Source: Sphingobacterium bambusae
Lineage (GTDB): Bacteria; Bacteroidota; Bacteroidia; Sphingobacteriales; Sphingobacteriaceae
Direction of reading: 5' to 3'
NCBI RefSeq assembly: GCF_033955345.1
Contig: NZ_CP138332.1
Coordinates: forward strand, 3,038,001-3,102,000
DNA: 64,000 bases
The position numbers and the translations under genes are program-made. The first letter of the stretch is position 1, and the number at the start of each line of letters is the position of its first letter. The notes under the pieces are model-generated. The model had not been told where the DNA came from and made no database searches. It worked only from the letters and a program-made list of their open reading frames with translations. This document shows positions 54,601-62,530 of this stretch, one piece after another.

Positions 54601-57463
54601 AGTCATCACTGATGCCAATGCCGACGATACCTATGTAGGCTCGGTGAGCAGTCTTGCCGTGGGCGAAAGTCGTCAGTTTACCGCCAAGCATACCGTCACG
54701 CAGGCCGATCTGGATAGCGGTGCCGTCTACAACCAAGCCGTAGCTTGGGCGCGCGATACCGATGGCAACCTCTTGGAAAGCCTCTCGGTAGATGGCAGTC
54801 CACTACCCGAAATCAACGATTGGTTTGATCCCAACTGCCCCAACTGCACCATCACCTTGTTGCAGCAAAACCCCGCCTTGCGCTTGCTGAAGACTACCGA
54901 CAGAACCCAAGTCTATAAACAGGTGGGTGATGTCATTATGTATTGGTTGATCATGACCAATACCGGCAATGTGACGCTCTTCAATATACAGCTTACCGAT
55001 GCCAATGCCGACGATTCGGCCGTGGGGCGCGTGAGCCGCTTGGAGGTAGGGCAAACGCGTACTTTCTTGGCCTACCATACCATTACGCAGGCGGATGTAG
55101 ACCGTGGCGCGGTATATAATATCGCCCTAGCCCAAGGGCAGGATCCACGTGGAAAATCCGTGGAGGCGCAATCGGAAGATAACAATCCGCTGGATCCGAA
55201 TGACCCGACTAATCCCGAGCCGCATCCGGATTGCCCCAGCTGTACCATCACGCCTGTGCAGCAAGAGCCGGCTATCAGTCTTACTAAAACCAGCGACCGC
55301 AGCCAGCGCTACAACAAGCCGGGCGATGTTATTCGCTATACCCTTACCGTGACCAACAGCGGGAACACCACCCTAAAAAATATACGCATCAGCGATGCCT
55401 TGGCCGATGTGCCCGAGGTCGGGCTTATTGCCCAGCTAGAAGTGGGGCAGAGCCAAAGCTTCACCGCGACGCATACCGTTACGCAGGCCGATGTGGATCA
55501 GGGCGCCGTTTATAATATTGCCTATGCCAAGGGCGAAGACCCGGCAGGGCGACCTGTGGAGGCGCATTCTACCGATAGCAACCCCTTAGATCCCAACGAT
55601 CCGGAGACGCCCGAGCCACAGCCCGGTTGTCCAGACTGCACCGTGACGCCCATCGACCAGCGAGAAGGCCTGCGTATTATCAAGACTGTCGACCTATCGC
55701 AGCCCTTCCGTTATGCCGGCGAGCGCTTGGCTTACCGCATTGCGGTGAGCAATGTGGGCAATGTAACGCTACGCAACATTGTGGTCAGCGATGCCAATGC
55801 CGATAATCCGCAAGTAGGCAACATTGCCGAACTGGCGGTGGGGCAAACCGTGGAACTAACGGCCTACCATACCATTACGCAGGCCGATATGGAGCGTGGC
55901 TATGTCGCCAATATCGCGCATGGCGTGGGACAAAATCCGCAAGGCGAGCCTGTGACGGAAGATTCCGAGTCGGGCAATACGCCGCAGCCGGGCGATCCTA
56001 CCGACCCTGCCTGCCCACGCTGTACCATTGCGCCTTTGCCTTGGAAAAAGCTGGAGGCTATCGACGATTATTTCCGCGGCATCAATGGCCGCACGGGCAG
56101 CACCACCGAAACGGTGTTGTTGAATGATAAGCTAGAGAACGTTGCAGTGGTTGCCGCCGAGCTGCTGCTCACGCCGGGCACGGCTCCTGCAGCGGGCATC
56201 GCGATGCAGGCCAACGGCCGCATCTTGGTATCGCCGGCAGTGGCGGCAGGCAGCTACAGCTATCCCTACCGCATTTGCGAAGTCAAGAACCCGTCCAACT
56301 GTGCGCAGGCCGTCGCCTATATCGAGGTGCTGGCCACGTTGATCGAAGCCGCTGATGATACCTATACCGTGAATGGCAAGGTGGGCGGCACCACCGCCAG
56401 CATCTTTGTCAACGACAAGCTGCATCAGCAGGTTATTGTGCGGCAGGATATTGCCTTGCATAGCGTGCACACCGAAGTGGCGGCGCTACAAATTCAGGCA
56501 GATGGTAGCATCCGCATTGCGGCCGGTACGGTAGCGGGCCTCTACGAGCTGCCCTACCGCATCTGCGAGGTGCTCAACCCCAGCAACTGTGCCAGCGCTG
56601 TGGCACGGGTGCAGGTGCAGATGGCGCCAATCCTTGCCGAAGATGATCGTTTTCTGCCGATCATAGGCGCCGAGGGTGCTGTTACAGCCTCTGTCTTACA
56701 AAATGATAAACTTAATCAGGTCACGCTGCTGCCAGCAGATGTTCGCCTCAGCTGGCTGGATGAAGCTCCGGTAGGACTCGAGCTGCGTGCCGACGGCAGC
56801 ATCGTGGTGCAGGCGCAGCAGCCGGCGGCGAGCTATCAGCTGCGCTACCGCATCTGCGAGTTGCTTAACCCCAGCAACTGCAGTGAGGCGACGGCCTATA
56901 TCGAGATTGTGCCCACACCCATCCTGGCGCGCGATGAGCGTATCGCCATCAGCTGGAGCCGCGAAAGCCAGCAGACCATTTCCGTGCTAGACAACGACCT
57001 GCTCAACGGCAAAGCCATCGTCTTGGAGGATATTACGCTCTACCCAGGCATCCCGAGCGACGCCGGCCTCAGCATGAACCGCGATGGCAGCATCTTGATC
57101 CCTAGTGGACTTCGGCCGGGCAGCTACAGCTTTCCCTACCGCATCTGTGAAGTGCTGAACCCCAGCAATTGCGCGCAGGCGGTAGCCACGATCGAGATCA
57201 GCTCGGAGCTCTTTATCCCCAATATCTTCACGCCGGGGAAAAACGATGGCATCAACGATACCTTCGAGATCATCGGTCACAAGCAGTTCGATCGCATCAA
57301 GCTCGTGGTCATCAACCGCTGGGGCAACGAGGTCTACAAGAACGATCAGTATAACAACGACTGGAACGGGAGCAACCTCCCCGAAGGCACCTACTATTAC
57401 CATATTACCACCTTCAAAGGCTCGGAAACCCAAGTGCTTAAAGGTTGGGTGATGATTAAGTAA
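51638..57463 (+). CDS. Giant repeat surface adhesin with gliding-type (type B) T9SS sorting domain
   Basis: 1941 residues. A signal peptide (about residues 1-37) precedes eleven repeats of about 125-130 residues (about 45-1470) of the DUF11/DUF7507 type; each begins like KTTDRSQxYxKVGDVI and ends in a DPxCPxCT motif with two Cys. Four further Ig-like repeats of about 95 residues follow (about 1470-1855), each with VLxNDKL and PYRICEVLNPSNC. The C-terminal 85 residues are the CHU_C domain (IPNIFTPGKNDGINDTFEI; NRWGNEVY). The protein is exported through the T9SS and attached to the surface. PorP/SprF-like and OmpA-like genes follow 3 bp apart. Codon use is GC-rich compared with the polysaccharide locus. 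ATG 51641 is an equally possible start. Confidence 0.92.
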   Translation: MMCTIQRVGSFFGGKLTLISALVLLYTLLWSLPSSAAIPAATSVQQSADVRFTRITDRSRVYTKVGDVIEYTVSLANRGPGAISSLVLTHSKAENTQPISLPNIDVNGQRTFIISYSISQADIDRGAVYAESVLTGRYADNSSFTLRSVDTAPLDPSSPGTPAADPSCLNCTVIPIVQSPKLQVVMSTDRSRRYTKAGELINYVISVRNTGNTSLQQLRVHSKDAANTLLGQAVSLAVNQTLTFSSSHSITQADIDRGVVYQQVQASASSNGKAISQASVDGNPLGTTDPLRSPDCPDCTVAPIQREYKLNLVKSIDRSKTYQQIGDELLYQITLTNAGNVTLSNVQVSDNNATLQGSGSFASLLAGETQVLQAKRSVTQADIDRGAVYNQASVTAKDPEGNSLSTISIDTNPLLPADPLYDATCPSCTVVPIVQSPLLSMVKTTDRSQQLQKVGDVAQFSIRVKNSGNVPLYQVSITDPSADNRTVGSIALLAIGEERSFTASHSITQADIDRGAIYNVAAGTARTVKGVQISSLSTDGNPLPSTDLLYDPACAHCTVIAVQQQTQVQLHKTTDHSLVYSKAGDVIEYTVVVRNTGNTTLSNLQLSGVRGEQRSIGSIAVLAAGATRSFRTSHVVTQAELDRGAVYNLAQVKAVDPKGREIVQTSTDPQPQTELPVDPDCPDCTIVRLSQQPGMQLLETADKTLPYNKVGDIVSYTITLRNSGNQTLRDIVLSNEKLQLADAGTLAQLEVGQSHRFEGSHVVTQADLDRGAVYTQSSAKALDPKGSSWERLSEDGDPLGALDPLLDPACAGCTVAPMQQLPKTAFIKSYNRTEVYNQLGQQINYTIRVTNTGNVTLQDVRLSDTNADMQDLGSIAQLAVGETRSFSATHSITAADIQQGVVYNQALLKAVYGSLPYEQTSVDSQPLSSDHPLFDPACPSCTVTPVGYLDRLVLQKTADRSQTYSKVGDVISYSLDVRKEGNRSVNNLVITDANADDTYVGSVSSLAVGESRQFTAKHTVTQADLDSGAVYNQAVAWARDTDGNLLESLSVDGSPLPEINDWFDPNCPNCTITLLQQNPALRLLKTTDRTQVYKQVGDVIMYWLIMTNTGNVTLFNIQLTDANADDSAVGRVSRLEVGQTRTFLAYHTITQADVDRGAVYNIALAQGQDPRGKSVEAQSEDNNPLDPNDPTNPEPHPDCPSCTITPVQQEPAISLTKTSDRSQRYNKPGDVIRYTLTVTNSGNTTLKNIRISDALADVPEVGLIAQLEVGQSQSFTATHTVTQADVDQGAVYNIAYAKGEDPAGRPVEAHSTDSNPLDPNDPETPEPQPGCPDCTVTPIDQREGLRIIKTVDLSQPFRYAGERLAYRIAVSNVGNVTLRNIVVSDANADNPQVGNIAELAVGQTVELTAYHTITQADMERGYVANIAHGVGQNPQGEPVTEDSESGNTPQPGDPTDPACPRCTIAPLPWKKLEAIDDYFRGINGRTGSTTETVLLNDKLENVAVVAAELLLTPGTAPAAGIAMQANGRILVSPAVAAGSYSYPYRICEVKNPSNCAQAVAYIEVLATLIEAADDTYTVNGKVGGTTASIFVNDKLHQQVIVRQDIALHSVHTEVAALQIQADGSIRIAAGTVAGLYELPYRICEVLNPSNCASAVARVQVQMAPILAEDDRFLPIIGAEGAVTASVLQNDKLNQVTLLPADVRLSWLDEAPVGLELRADGSIVVQAQQPAASYQLRYRICELLNPSNCSEATAYIEIVPTPILARDERIAISWSRESQQTISVLDNDLLNGKAIVLEDITLYPGIPSDAGLSMNRDGSILIPSGLRPGSYSFPYRICEVLNPSNCAQAVATIEISSELFIPNIFTPGKNDGINDTFEIIGHKQFDRIKLVVINRWGNEVYKNDQYNNDWNGSNLPEGTYYYHITTFKGSETQVLKGWVMIK

Positions 57464-57466
57464 AGC

Positions 57467-58486
57467 ATGAATAGAACGACATACACCCTATACGGCGCCC
57501 TGCTCGGCCTGCTGCTTTTGGCGGCAGGGCAGGGCTATGCCCAGCAGAATATACAGTTTACGCAGTATATCTTCAATTCCATCAGTGTCAATCCGGCCTA
57601 TGCCGGCTACAAGGAAGAGTGGTTTGCACAGGTGGGCCTACGCAGCCAGTGGACGGGCTGGGAAGGTGCGCCGCGCACAGGTTCCCTGTCGGTAGATGGG
57701 GTACTCGATCCGCAGAGCAAGCGCCATGGCGTAGGGCTGCAGTTTACGGCCGATAAGCTGGGCGCGCAGAGTGCTACCTCGGTTTATGCCAGCTACGCCA
57801 TGCGGCTGCAGCTTGACGATCGGGATGCGCGGCGCCTGGCCTTGGGTGTAGCGGTTGGCGGTACGCAGTATGGCCTGGATGGCAGCAAGCTGCAGGCTGT
57901 CAATCCGCAGGACGAGGCCATTCCGCCGGGCTATATGTCCAGCTGGAACCCCGATATCCGCTTGGGCGTTTACTATTCCAGCCCCAAGCTTTATGTGGGC
58001 TTGGCCGTGCAGGATCTGTTTGCCAACGGCGATCGCCACGATGCCATGCGCTTTAACCAAAACAGTTTGGAAAGTCTTTACCGCACCAGCAATGCCTATT
58101 TGATTGCCGGCGGCTTGATCGCCCTTGAAGAGGGTCTGCACCTGCGACCCAGCTTGCTGGTCAAGGATGATTTTAAAGGTCCCACCTCCCTGGATGTGAA
58201 TGCGATGTTCATCTTTCAGGGCCGCTTTTGGATCGGTGCCGGCTATCGTACCCGCGCCCGCCTGTTTGATAGGCCCTATTACGATCAGTCGCCCTTGAAG
58301 CTGACGGCCATGAATGCCATCACCGGCATCGCACAGATCTACGCCAGCAACAACCTGCGCATCGGCTACTCCTATGACTTTATGATCAACCAAATGCAGG
58401 GCCTGCAAAGCGGTACGCACGAGATCACCCTCGGTCTTACCCTCGGCCGCATCCTGCAGCAGATGTTAAGTCCACGGTATTTTTAG
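57467..58486 (+). CDS. PorP/SprF family T9SS-associated outer-membrane protein
   Basis: 339 residues. Signal peptide (ending GYAQQ), then QFTQYIFNSISVNPAYAGYKEEW, the hallmark start of PorP/SprF proteins. The remainder is beta-strand-rich and ends in an aromatic residue (SPRYF), as for an outer-membrane barrel. SprF of Flavobacterium johnsoniae is needed for export of the adhesin SprB, and such genes sit next to type B T9SS cargo. Here it follows the adhesin gene by 3 bp, so it is the dedicated partner. Confidence 0.93.
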   Translation: MNRTTYTLYGALLGLLLLAAGQGYAQQNIQFTQYIFNSISVNPAYAGYKEEWFAQVGLRSQWTGWEGAPRTGSLSVDGVLDPQSKRHGVGLQFTADKLGAQSATSVYASYAMRLQLDDRDARRLALGVAVGGTQYGLDGSKLQAVNPQDEAIPPGYMSSWNPDIRLGVYYSSPKLYVGLAVQDLFANGDRHDAMRFNQNSLESLYRTSNAYLIAGGLIALEEGLHLRPSLLVKDDFKGPTSLDVNAMFIFQGRFWIGAGYRTRARLFDRPYYDQSPLKLTAMNAITGIAQIYASNNLRIGYSYDFMINQMQGLQSGTHEITLGLTLGRILQQMLSPRYF

Positions 58487-58489
58487 AAA

Positions 58490-60421
58490 ATGAAAAAAAA
58501 CATCCTATACATCATCGCTATCCTGCTCTTTGCCGGGCCTACTATCTCGGCGCAAGAGCAGCTGACGCTGCGGGATAGGGCCGAGGAGCTCTACGAGCGT
58601 ATGGAATATGCGGAGGCTATTCCTTTGTACGAGCACCTCTTGCAGGTCAAGAAGCCGCGCGTGTTGGATATGGAGCGGTTGGCCTCGGCCTTCCTCTATA
58701 TCAACGACTACGAGCAGGCCGAAAACTGGTATGCACGCGCCGTGCAAACGCCGGGCCATCGGCCGGAGGCGCAGTGGGGCTATGTGCAGTCGCTGCGACA
58801 AAACGGTAAATATACGGAGGCCAAGGTGCAGCTGCTGGATTACCGGCAGCGGCATGGCGACTCGCCCAAGCTGCAGTTAGCCATTCTGGGCTGCGACTCG
58901 GCTATACAGTGGATCGCGGCACCCACAGCGCACCGCCTGCACAACCTGCGCGAGGTGAATACGCCGCTGGCGGAGTTTGCACCCTTCCCGGTACAGGATA
59001 AGCTCTACTATGTGGGCGAGCCGCGGGGCGGCAGCAAGAACCGCAGTGGCATGACGGGGCAGTCGTACTTGCGCCTCTATTCGGCCAACCGCGATGGGCA
59101 GGCCTTGTCCTTTGCCGAGCCGCTCAGCTATGCTTTCAATACGGCGCTGTACCACATCGGTCCGCTGGCGGCCAGCGCGCAGGGCGATACGCTCTATGTC
59201 ACGCGTACTGCCGTAGGCCGGCAGGCGGAGCGCTTCAAGAAGGATGGGCGCCGCTTTCGTAAGCACAACCTAGAGCTCAAGCTGTATATCCGGCAGGGCG
59301 ACGACTGGCGCGAGGAAGATTTTCCCTACAACAAGGTGGAGGCCTACTCGGTAGGCCATGCCTGCCTCTCCGCCGATGGGCAGACGCTTTATTTCGCGTC
59401 CGATCGCCCGGGCGGCGTGGGTGGTGTTGATATTTGGTACTGCATCCGCGATGCGCAAGGCGCTTGGGGTCGCCCCATCAATGCGGGCTCCACGGTCAAC
59501 TCGCCGGGCGATGAGCTCTTCCCGGCGATCTTTGCGGATGGCCTCTACTATGCCAGCGATGGCTTCGCCGGCATGGGGGGCTTTGATATCTTCCTAGCAA
59601 AGGGCAGTCGCGGCGAATATAGCGCGCGCCACAACCTGCGCTACCCCATCAATACGGCGGGCGACGACTTCGGTATGGCGCCCCTGCTGGTGGAGGCGGA
59701 GGACTTTGAGGGCTTCCTGTCGTCCAACAGGCGCGGCGGCCTCGGTGGCGACGATCTGTATACGGTGAAGCTGCAGAAGCCTAGCCGCCGCATCACGCTG
59801 CAGGGGCGTGCGCACGACAAGAAGACGCGCGAGGGTCTTGGCGAGACGATGGTGAGCCTCTTCGCCGGCGAAGGCGAGCTGGTGGCGCGCAAGCAGTCTG
59901 ACGATCAGGGCTTCTTTCAGTTTGAGCTGCAGCCGGGGCAAACGCACTGGGTCTTTGCAGATCATAAGGGCTATATGGCCGACTCCACGCGCTTGGCGCC
60001 GATCTTCAACCAGGCGGATACCAGCGTGCAGGTGTCGCTCTTCTTGGCGCCCCTCAATAAGGTGGGCGATAAGATTGTCCTAGAAAACTTGTATTACGAT
60101 TTTGATAAACACGATATACGGCCGGATGCGGCTTTGGTACTCAACCAGGTGGTGCGCGTGATGCGCGACAACCCGGGCTTGCGCATCGAGCTGTCCAGCC
60201 ACACGGATAGCCGCGGTAGCGACAGCTACAACATGCGGCTGTCGCAGCGGCGTGCCCAAGCGGCCGTCGACTATATCGTGAGCCGCGGCATTGCCGCAGA
60301 TAGGCTGCAGGCGCGTGGCTACGGCGAAAGCCGATTGGTAAACCAATGCGCCGAAGGGGTCAACTGCAGCGAACCCGAGCACCAGGCCAATCGCCGCACG
60401 GAGCTCGAGGTGATCCAATAA
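58490..60421 (+). CDS. OmpA-family protein with TPR, PD40 and carboxypeptidase-regulatory domains (PorE-like)
   Basis: 643 residues. Signal peptide (ending ISAQ); TPR-like helices (about 25-140); WD40-like PD40 propeller with LYFASDRPGGVGGVDIW and SSNRRGGLGGDDLY (about 170-420); CarboxypepD_reg domain (about 435-520); C-terminal OmpA peptidoglycan-binding domain with NLYYDFDKHDIRPDA, SSHTDSRGSDSYN and LSQRRAQAAVDYI (about 530-643). This is the layout of PorE, which ties the T9SS to peptidoglycan. It completes the three-gene operon and ends in a terminator. Confidence 0.93.
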   Translation: MKKNILYIIAILLFAGPTISAQEQLTLRDRAEELYERMEYAEAIPLYEHLLQVKKPRVLDMERLASAFLYINDYEQAENWYARAVQTPGHRPEAQWGYVQSLRQNGKYTEAKVQLLDYRQRHGDSPKLQLAILGCDSAIQWIAAPTAHRLHNLREVNTPLAEFAPFPVQDKLYYVGEPRGGSKNRSGMTGQSYLRLYSANRDGQALSFAEPLSYAFNTALYHIGPLAASAQGDTLYVTRTAVGRQAERFKKDGRRFRKHNLELKLYIRQGDDWREEDFPYNKVEAYSVGHACLSADGQTLYFASDRPGGVGGVDIWYCIRDAQGAWGRPINAGSTVNSPGDELFPAIFADGLYYASDGFAGMGGFDIFLAKGSRGEYSARHNLRYPINTAGDDFGMAPLLVEAEDFEGFLSSNRRGGLGGDDLYTVKLQKPSRRITLQGRAHDKKTREGLGETMVSLFAGEGELVARKQSDDQGFFQFELQPGQTHWVFADHKGYMADSTRLAPIFNQADTSVQVSLFLAPLNKVGDKIVLENLYYDFDKHDIRPDAALVLNQVVRVMRDNPGLRIELSSHTDSRGSDSYNMRLSQRRAQAAVDYIVSRGIAADRLQARGYGESRLVNQCAEGVNCSEPEHQANRRTELEVIQ

Positions 60422-60478
60422 TTTATTTGCACAACACGAGTACCCGCCCCTAGGGTGCCTCATATTTTCAAAGTAGGC

Positions 60479-60518
60479 AAGTCATGGTGCGCCGCCCGGC
60501 AATCCATGACTTTTTTTT
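60479..60518 (+). terminator. Rho-independent terminator after the T9SS operon
   Basis: AAGTCATGG (60479-60487) pairs with CCATGACTT (60504-60512), followed by eight T (60511-60518). As at 50492, the T run leads straight into a family A repeat. Confidence 0.85.
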
Positions 60519-60554
60519 GTCCCGGCACCCCGGGACCGGGTTTGTCCTTCGCCA
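60519..60554. repeat. Family A start segment right of the adhesin operon
   Basis: GTCCC/GGGAC-type short hairpins (GTCCCGGCACCCCGGGAC), homologous to the start of the units at 50498 and 50574. Confidence 0.6.
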
Positions 60555-60750
60555 GGACCGGTTCGTCCCTAAGCCCGGGACATGGGCGATACTTTTGTGG
60601 GGCAAAAGTATCCAAAACCCTGTCGCGAATTTTTGTTGCATCCTTGTTGGGTAGTGCAAGGGCAAATGTCTACAGACGCAACAAAAATAAGGCGACGTTG
60701 CTGTTAATTAAGGCAGGAGCGGTAATTGTATAGTTTGATACTTTGTGATA
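60555..60750. repeat. Long copy of family A repeat, right of the adhesin operon
   Basis: Near-identical direct repeat of 50680-50875. The two copies lie 9875 bp apart and enclose the whole T9SS operon together with one family B and two family C copies. Confidence 0.85.
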
Positions 60751-60975
60751 CGGTGACAAAGTGAAGAAGTGACGAGGTGATAAGGTTACAAAGTGACGAG
60801 CTGATTGCCTTAATCTTGAAGGTTACCGCCATCCTCGTCTACATACAATACTATTCATTGGCGGAAGGGGTTAAGGGAGGGAGTGATAAGGTGACATAGT
60901 GACGATTGATAGCGGTCGTCTTATAATTTACCTCTAACCCTTATCGCATTACTCAATACGCATTACGCAATACTA
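60751..60975. repeat. GTGA-type repeats (family C), double copy
   Basis: Strings such as GTGACAAAGTGAAGAAGTGACG and AGGTGATAAGGTTACAAAG appear twice (about 60751-60830 and 60885-60971), each followed by a GCGGT/ACCGC-like half-hairpin or its remnant. The second copy ends with ATTACTCAATACGCATTACGC, directly beside the Rpn remnant. Confidence 0.65.
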
Positions 60976-60977
60976 TT

Positions 60978-61532
60978 TCACAACGCTTCAATTTCTGCAA
61001 TGGAAAGTCCGGTAGCTTTAGCGATATCGGTAACGGAAAGTCCCATTTTCTTTAGTTCTAGGGCTACCGCAACTGCTTTTTCGTATCTTCCTTCTTCTAA
61101 GCCTTTTTCTAAGCCTTCTTCCCTTCCTTTCTCAATACCCTGTTGCAGCCCCTGCTCCAACCCCTGCTCCAACCCCTGTTCCAAGCCTTTTTCCAGACCC
61201 TGCTTCAAGCCGTTCTCAATCGCATCTGCTAGATCCAGCTCTTGGGTCTCACGGATGGAGAAGGCATCCCATTTGCGTTTTAAACTTACATCATACATAT
61301 TTCGTTCCTCCTTATTTAATTGTGTGTAGGCAGCGATATCAAATAGCCGCTCAAATATAGGCTTCCGCAGATAGACCGATAGCTTCTTCAACGTAGACAT
61401 ATTCTTCAACACATAGAGCCACCTATCGAGATCCGTCTGTAATTCAGTCTCTTCCTTCTCAAATTTAACCAATTCTATGTAGGTATATCCCAATTGTTTA
61501 TAAAAACTTTCTCCGTATGTGTATCTACGCAA
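60978..61532 (-). pseudogene. Truncated Rpn/PD-(D/E)XK transposase-family nuclease (C-terminal part)
   Basis: 184 codons; the only available start is TTG at 61532. Complete members of this Bacteroidota family are about 300 residues and carry the catalytic PD-(D/E)XK part in the first 150. Here only the later part remains: YIELVKFEKEETELQTDLD, WLYVLKNMSTLKKL and FDIAAYTQLNKEE. A Gln/Glu/Gly-rich repeat follows (EKGLEQGLEQGLEQGLQQG), then a C-terminal HTH-like end (GLSVTDIAKATGLSIAEIE). Upstream of the frame is family A repeat sequence, so the catalytic half has been lost. The remaining product would be inactive as a nuclease. Confidence 0.8.
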
Positions 61533-61537
61533 TACCT

Positions 61538-61612
61538 TTTTGTCCCTTTCAGGGATCGGTTTGTCCCTAAGCCCGGGACATGGGCCATACTTTTTTCAAG
61601 ATAAAAAAGTAT
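61538..61612. repeat. Family A repeat copy replacing the 5' part of the nuclease gene
   Basis: CTTTTTGTCCCTTTCAGGGA, then GTCCCTAAGCCCGGGACATG, then a perfect 10-bp hairpin ATACTTTTTT/AAAAAAGTAT (61587-61612). In the copies at 50714 and about 60589 the hairpin is ATACTTTTG/CAAAAGTAT; the stem is kept although its sequence differs. Confidence 0.7.
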
Positions 61613-61696
61613 GCAAAAAATCTTTGTTTCATCCATGCGATCTTACCCACCGTCCAACCCACAGCGGTTCACTGCCTGCCAGGCGAAGATGACATT

Positions 61697-61723
61697 CCAA
61701 AATCCCTTTTTATTGGATTTTGG
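61697..61723. repeat. Isolated perfect hairpin
   Basis: CCAAAATCC (61697-61705) and GGATTTTGG (61715-61723) form a perfect 9-bp stem. The stretch 61613-61848 holds no coding region I can support. Confidence 0.45.
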
Positions 61724-61848
61724 CATATAATCTAATGCCTTCCCTACCCACTAGCCCACGGCAGCAGCCCGCTCGTTCCATCGCTTGATGAAACAAAAAA
61801 GCTCCGTTGATCGCTCTGTTTTAAACAGGAGGTGCTCGATCGCATTTT

Positions 61849-61950
61849 GGAAAGTGACGAGGTTACAAAGTGACATAGTTACGAAGATCACAGCGATAAC
61901 TTTAGGATTTACCGCGGTCCCTTCTACATACTCTGTACTAAGTACTATTA
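61849..61950. repeat. GTGA-type repeat (family C)
   Basis: AGTGACGAGGTTACAAAGTGAC, a diverged CAGCGATAAC...TTTACCGCGG segment, and then family B copy 2. The order family C then family B is the same as at 50876-51255. Confidence 0.6.
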
Positions 61951-62251
61951 AAATAGCGATCGAAAAGCTACATCATACGGTAACCGTTTAACGTAACTCT
62001 TCCAGTCTCCTTCCAAGTGCTGGGAAACAAAGAACATGTTTGGGGAATCGAGGGGAGGACAAAGCCTAGGAATTATGTCTCCATCGCATCCAAAGCGATG
62101 GGGACGTTATTTCAGCTTTGCCAAACATGTTGCTTTGTGCGGGCTGGATCTGTGGGACAAAGCACCTGAAGGAGACAAAGGCTTTTGAGCACTTTTGGCC
62201 TTCAAAAGTGCTGCCCTGCCGTGGCGAACGGCGGAAGGGATTTGAGGGGGA
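61951..62251. repeat. Structured repeat (family B), copy 2
   Basis: Same extent as copy 1 (offset 10996 bp). The stem at 62077-62105 (GTCTCCATCGC/GCGATGGGGAC) and the one at 62218-62232 (GCCGT/ACGGC) keep pairing despite base changes against copy 1. The 10-bp stem AGCACTTTTG/CAAAAGTGCT is also present. Confidence 0.8.
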
Positions 62252-62290
62252 ATACATTACAATACGAATTAAAAGCTTGCGGTAGCTGGA

Positions 62291-62428
62291 TTTGCCAAAC
62301 ATGTTGCTTTGTGCGGGCTGGATCTGTGGGACAAAGCACCTGAAGGAGACGAAGGCTTTTGAGCAATTTGGCCTTCAAAAGTGCTGCCCTGCCGTGGCGA
62401 ACGGCGGAAGGGATTTGAGGGGGGATAG
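62291..62428. repeat. Structured repeat (family B), partial copy 3
   Basis: The 3' part of family B repeated in tandem about 40 bp after copy 2, from TTTGCCAAACATG to GGGATTTGAGG. It lacks the first stem and has a deletion within the left arm of the AGCACTTTTG stem (GAGCAATTTGG). Confidence 0.75.
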
Positions 62429-62530
62429 TGATATGGTGACGAGGTTACAAAGTAACGAGCTGATGGCGGTCATCTTTATAAGGTACCGTTACCTTATCGC
62501 ACTACGCACTACTCACTACGCTGTACTAAC
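62429..62530. repeat. GTGA-type repeat (family C)
   Basis: GTGATATGGTGACGAGGTTAC, CTGATGGCGGTCATC, then a string ACTACGCACTACTCACTACGC. It follows family B copy 3, as at 51256. Confidence 0.65.

Noticed and set aside
60751..60975. GTGA-type repeats considered as a CRISPR array
   Set aside because: The units are short and degenerate, there are no regular spacers and no cas genes nearby.
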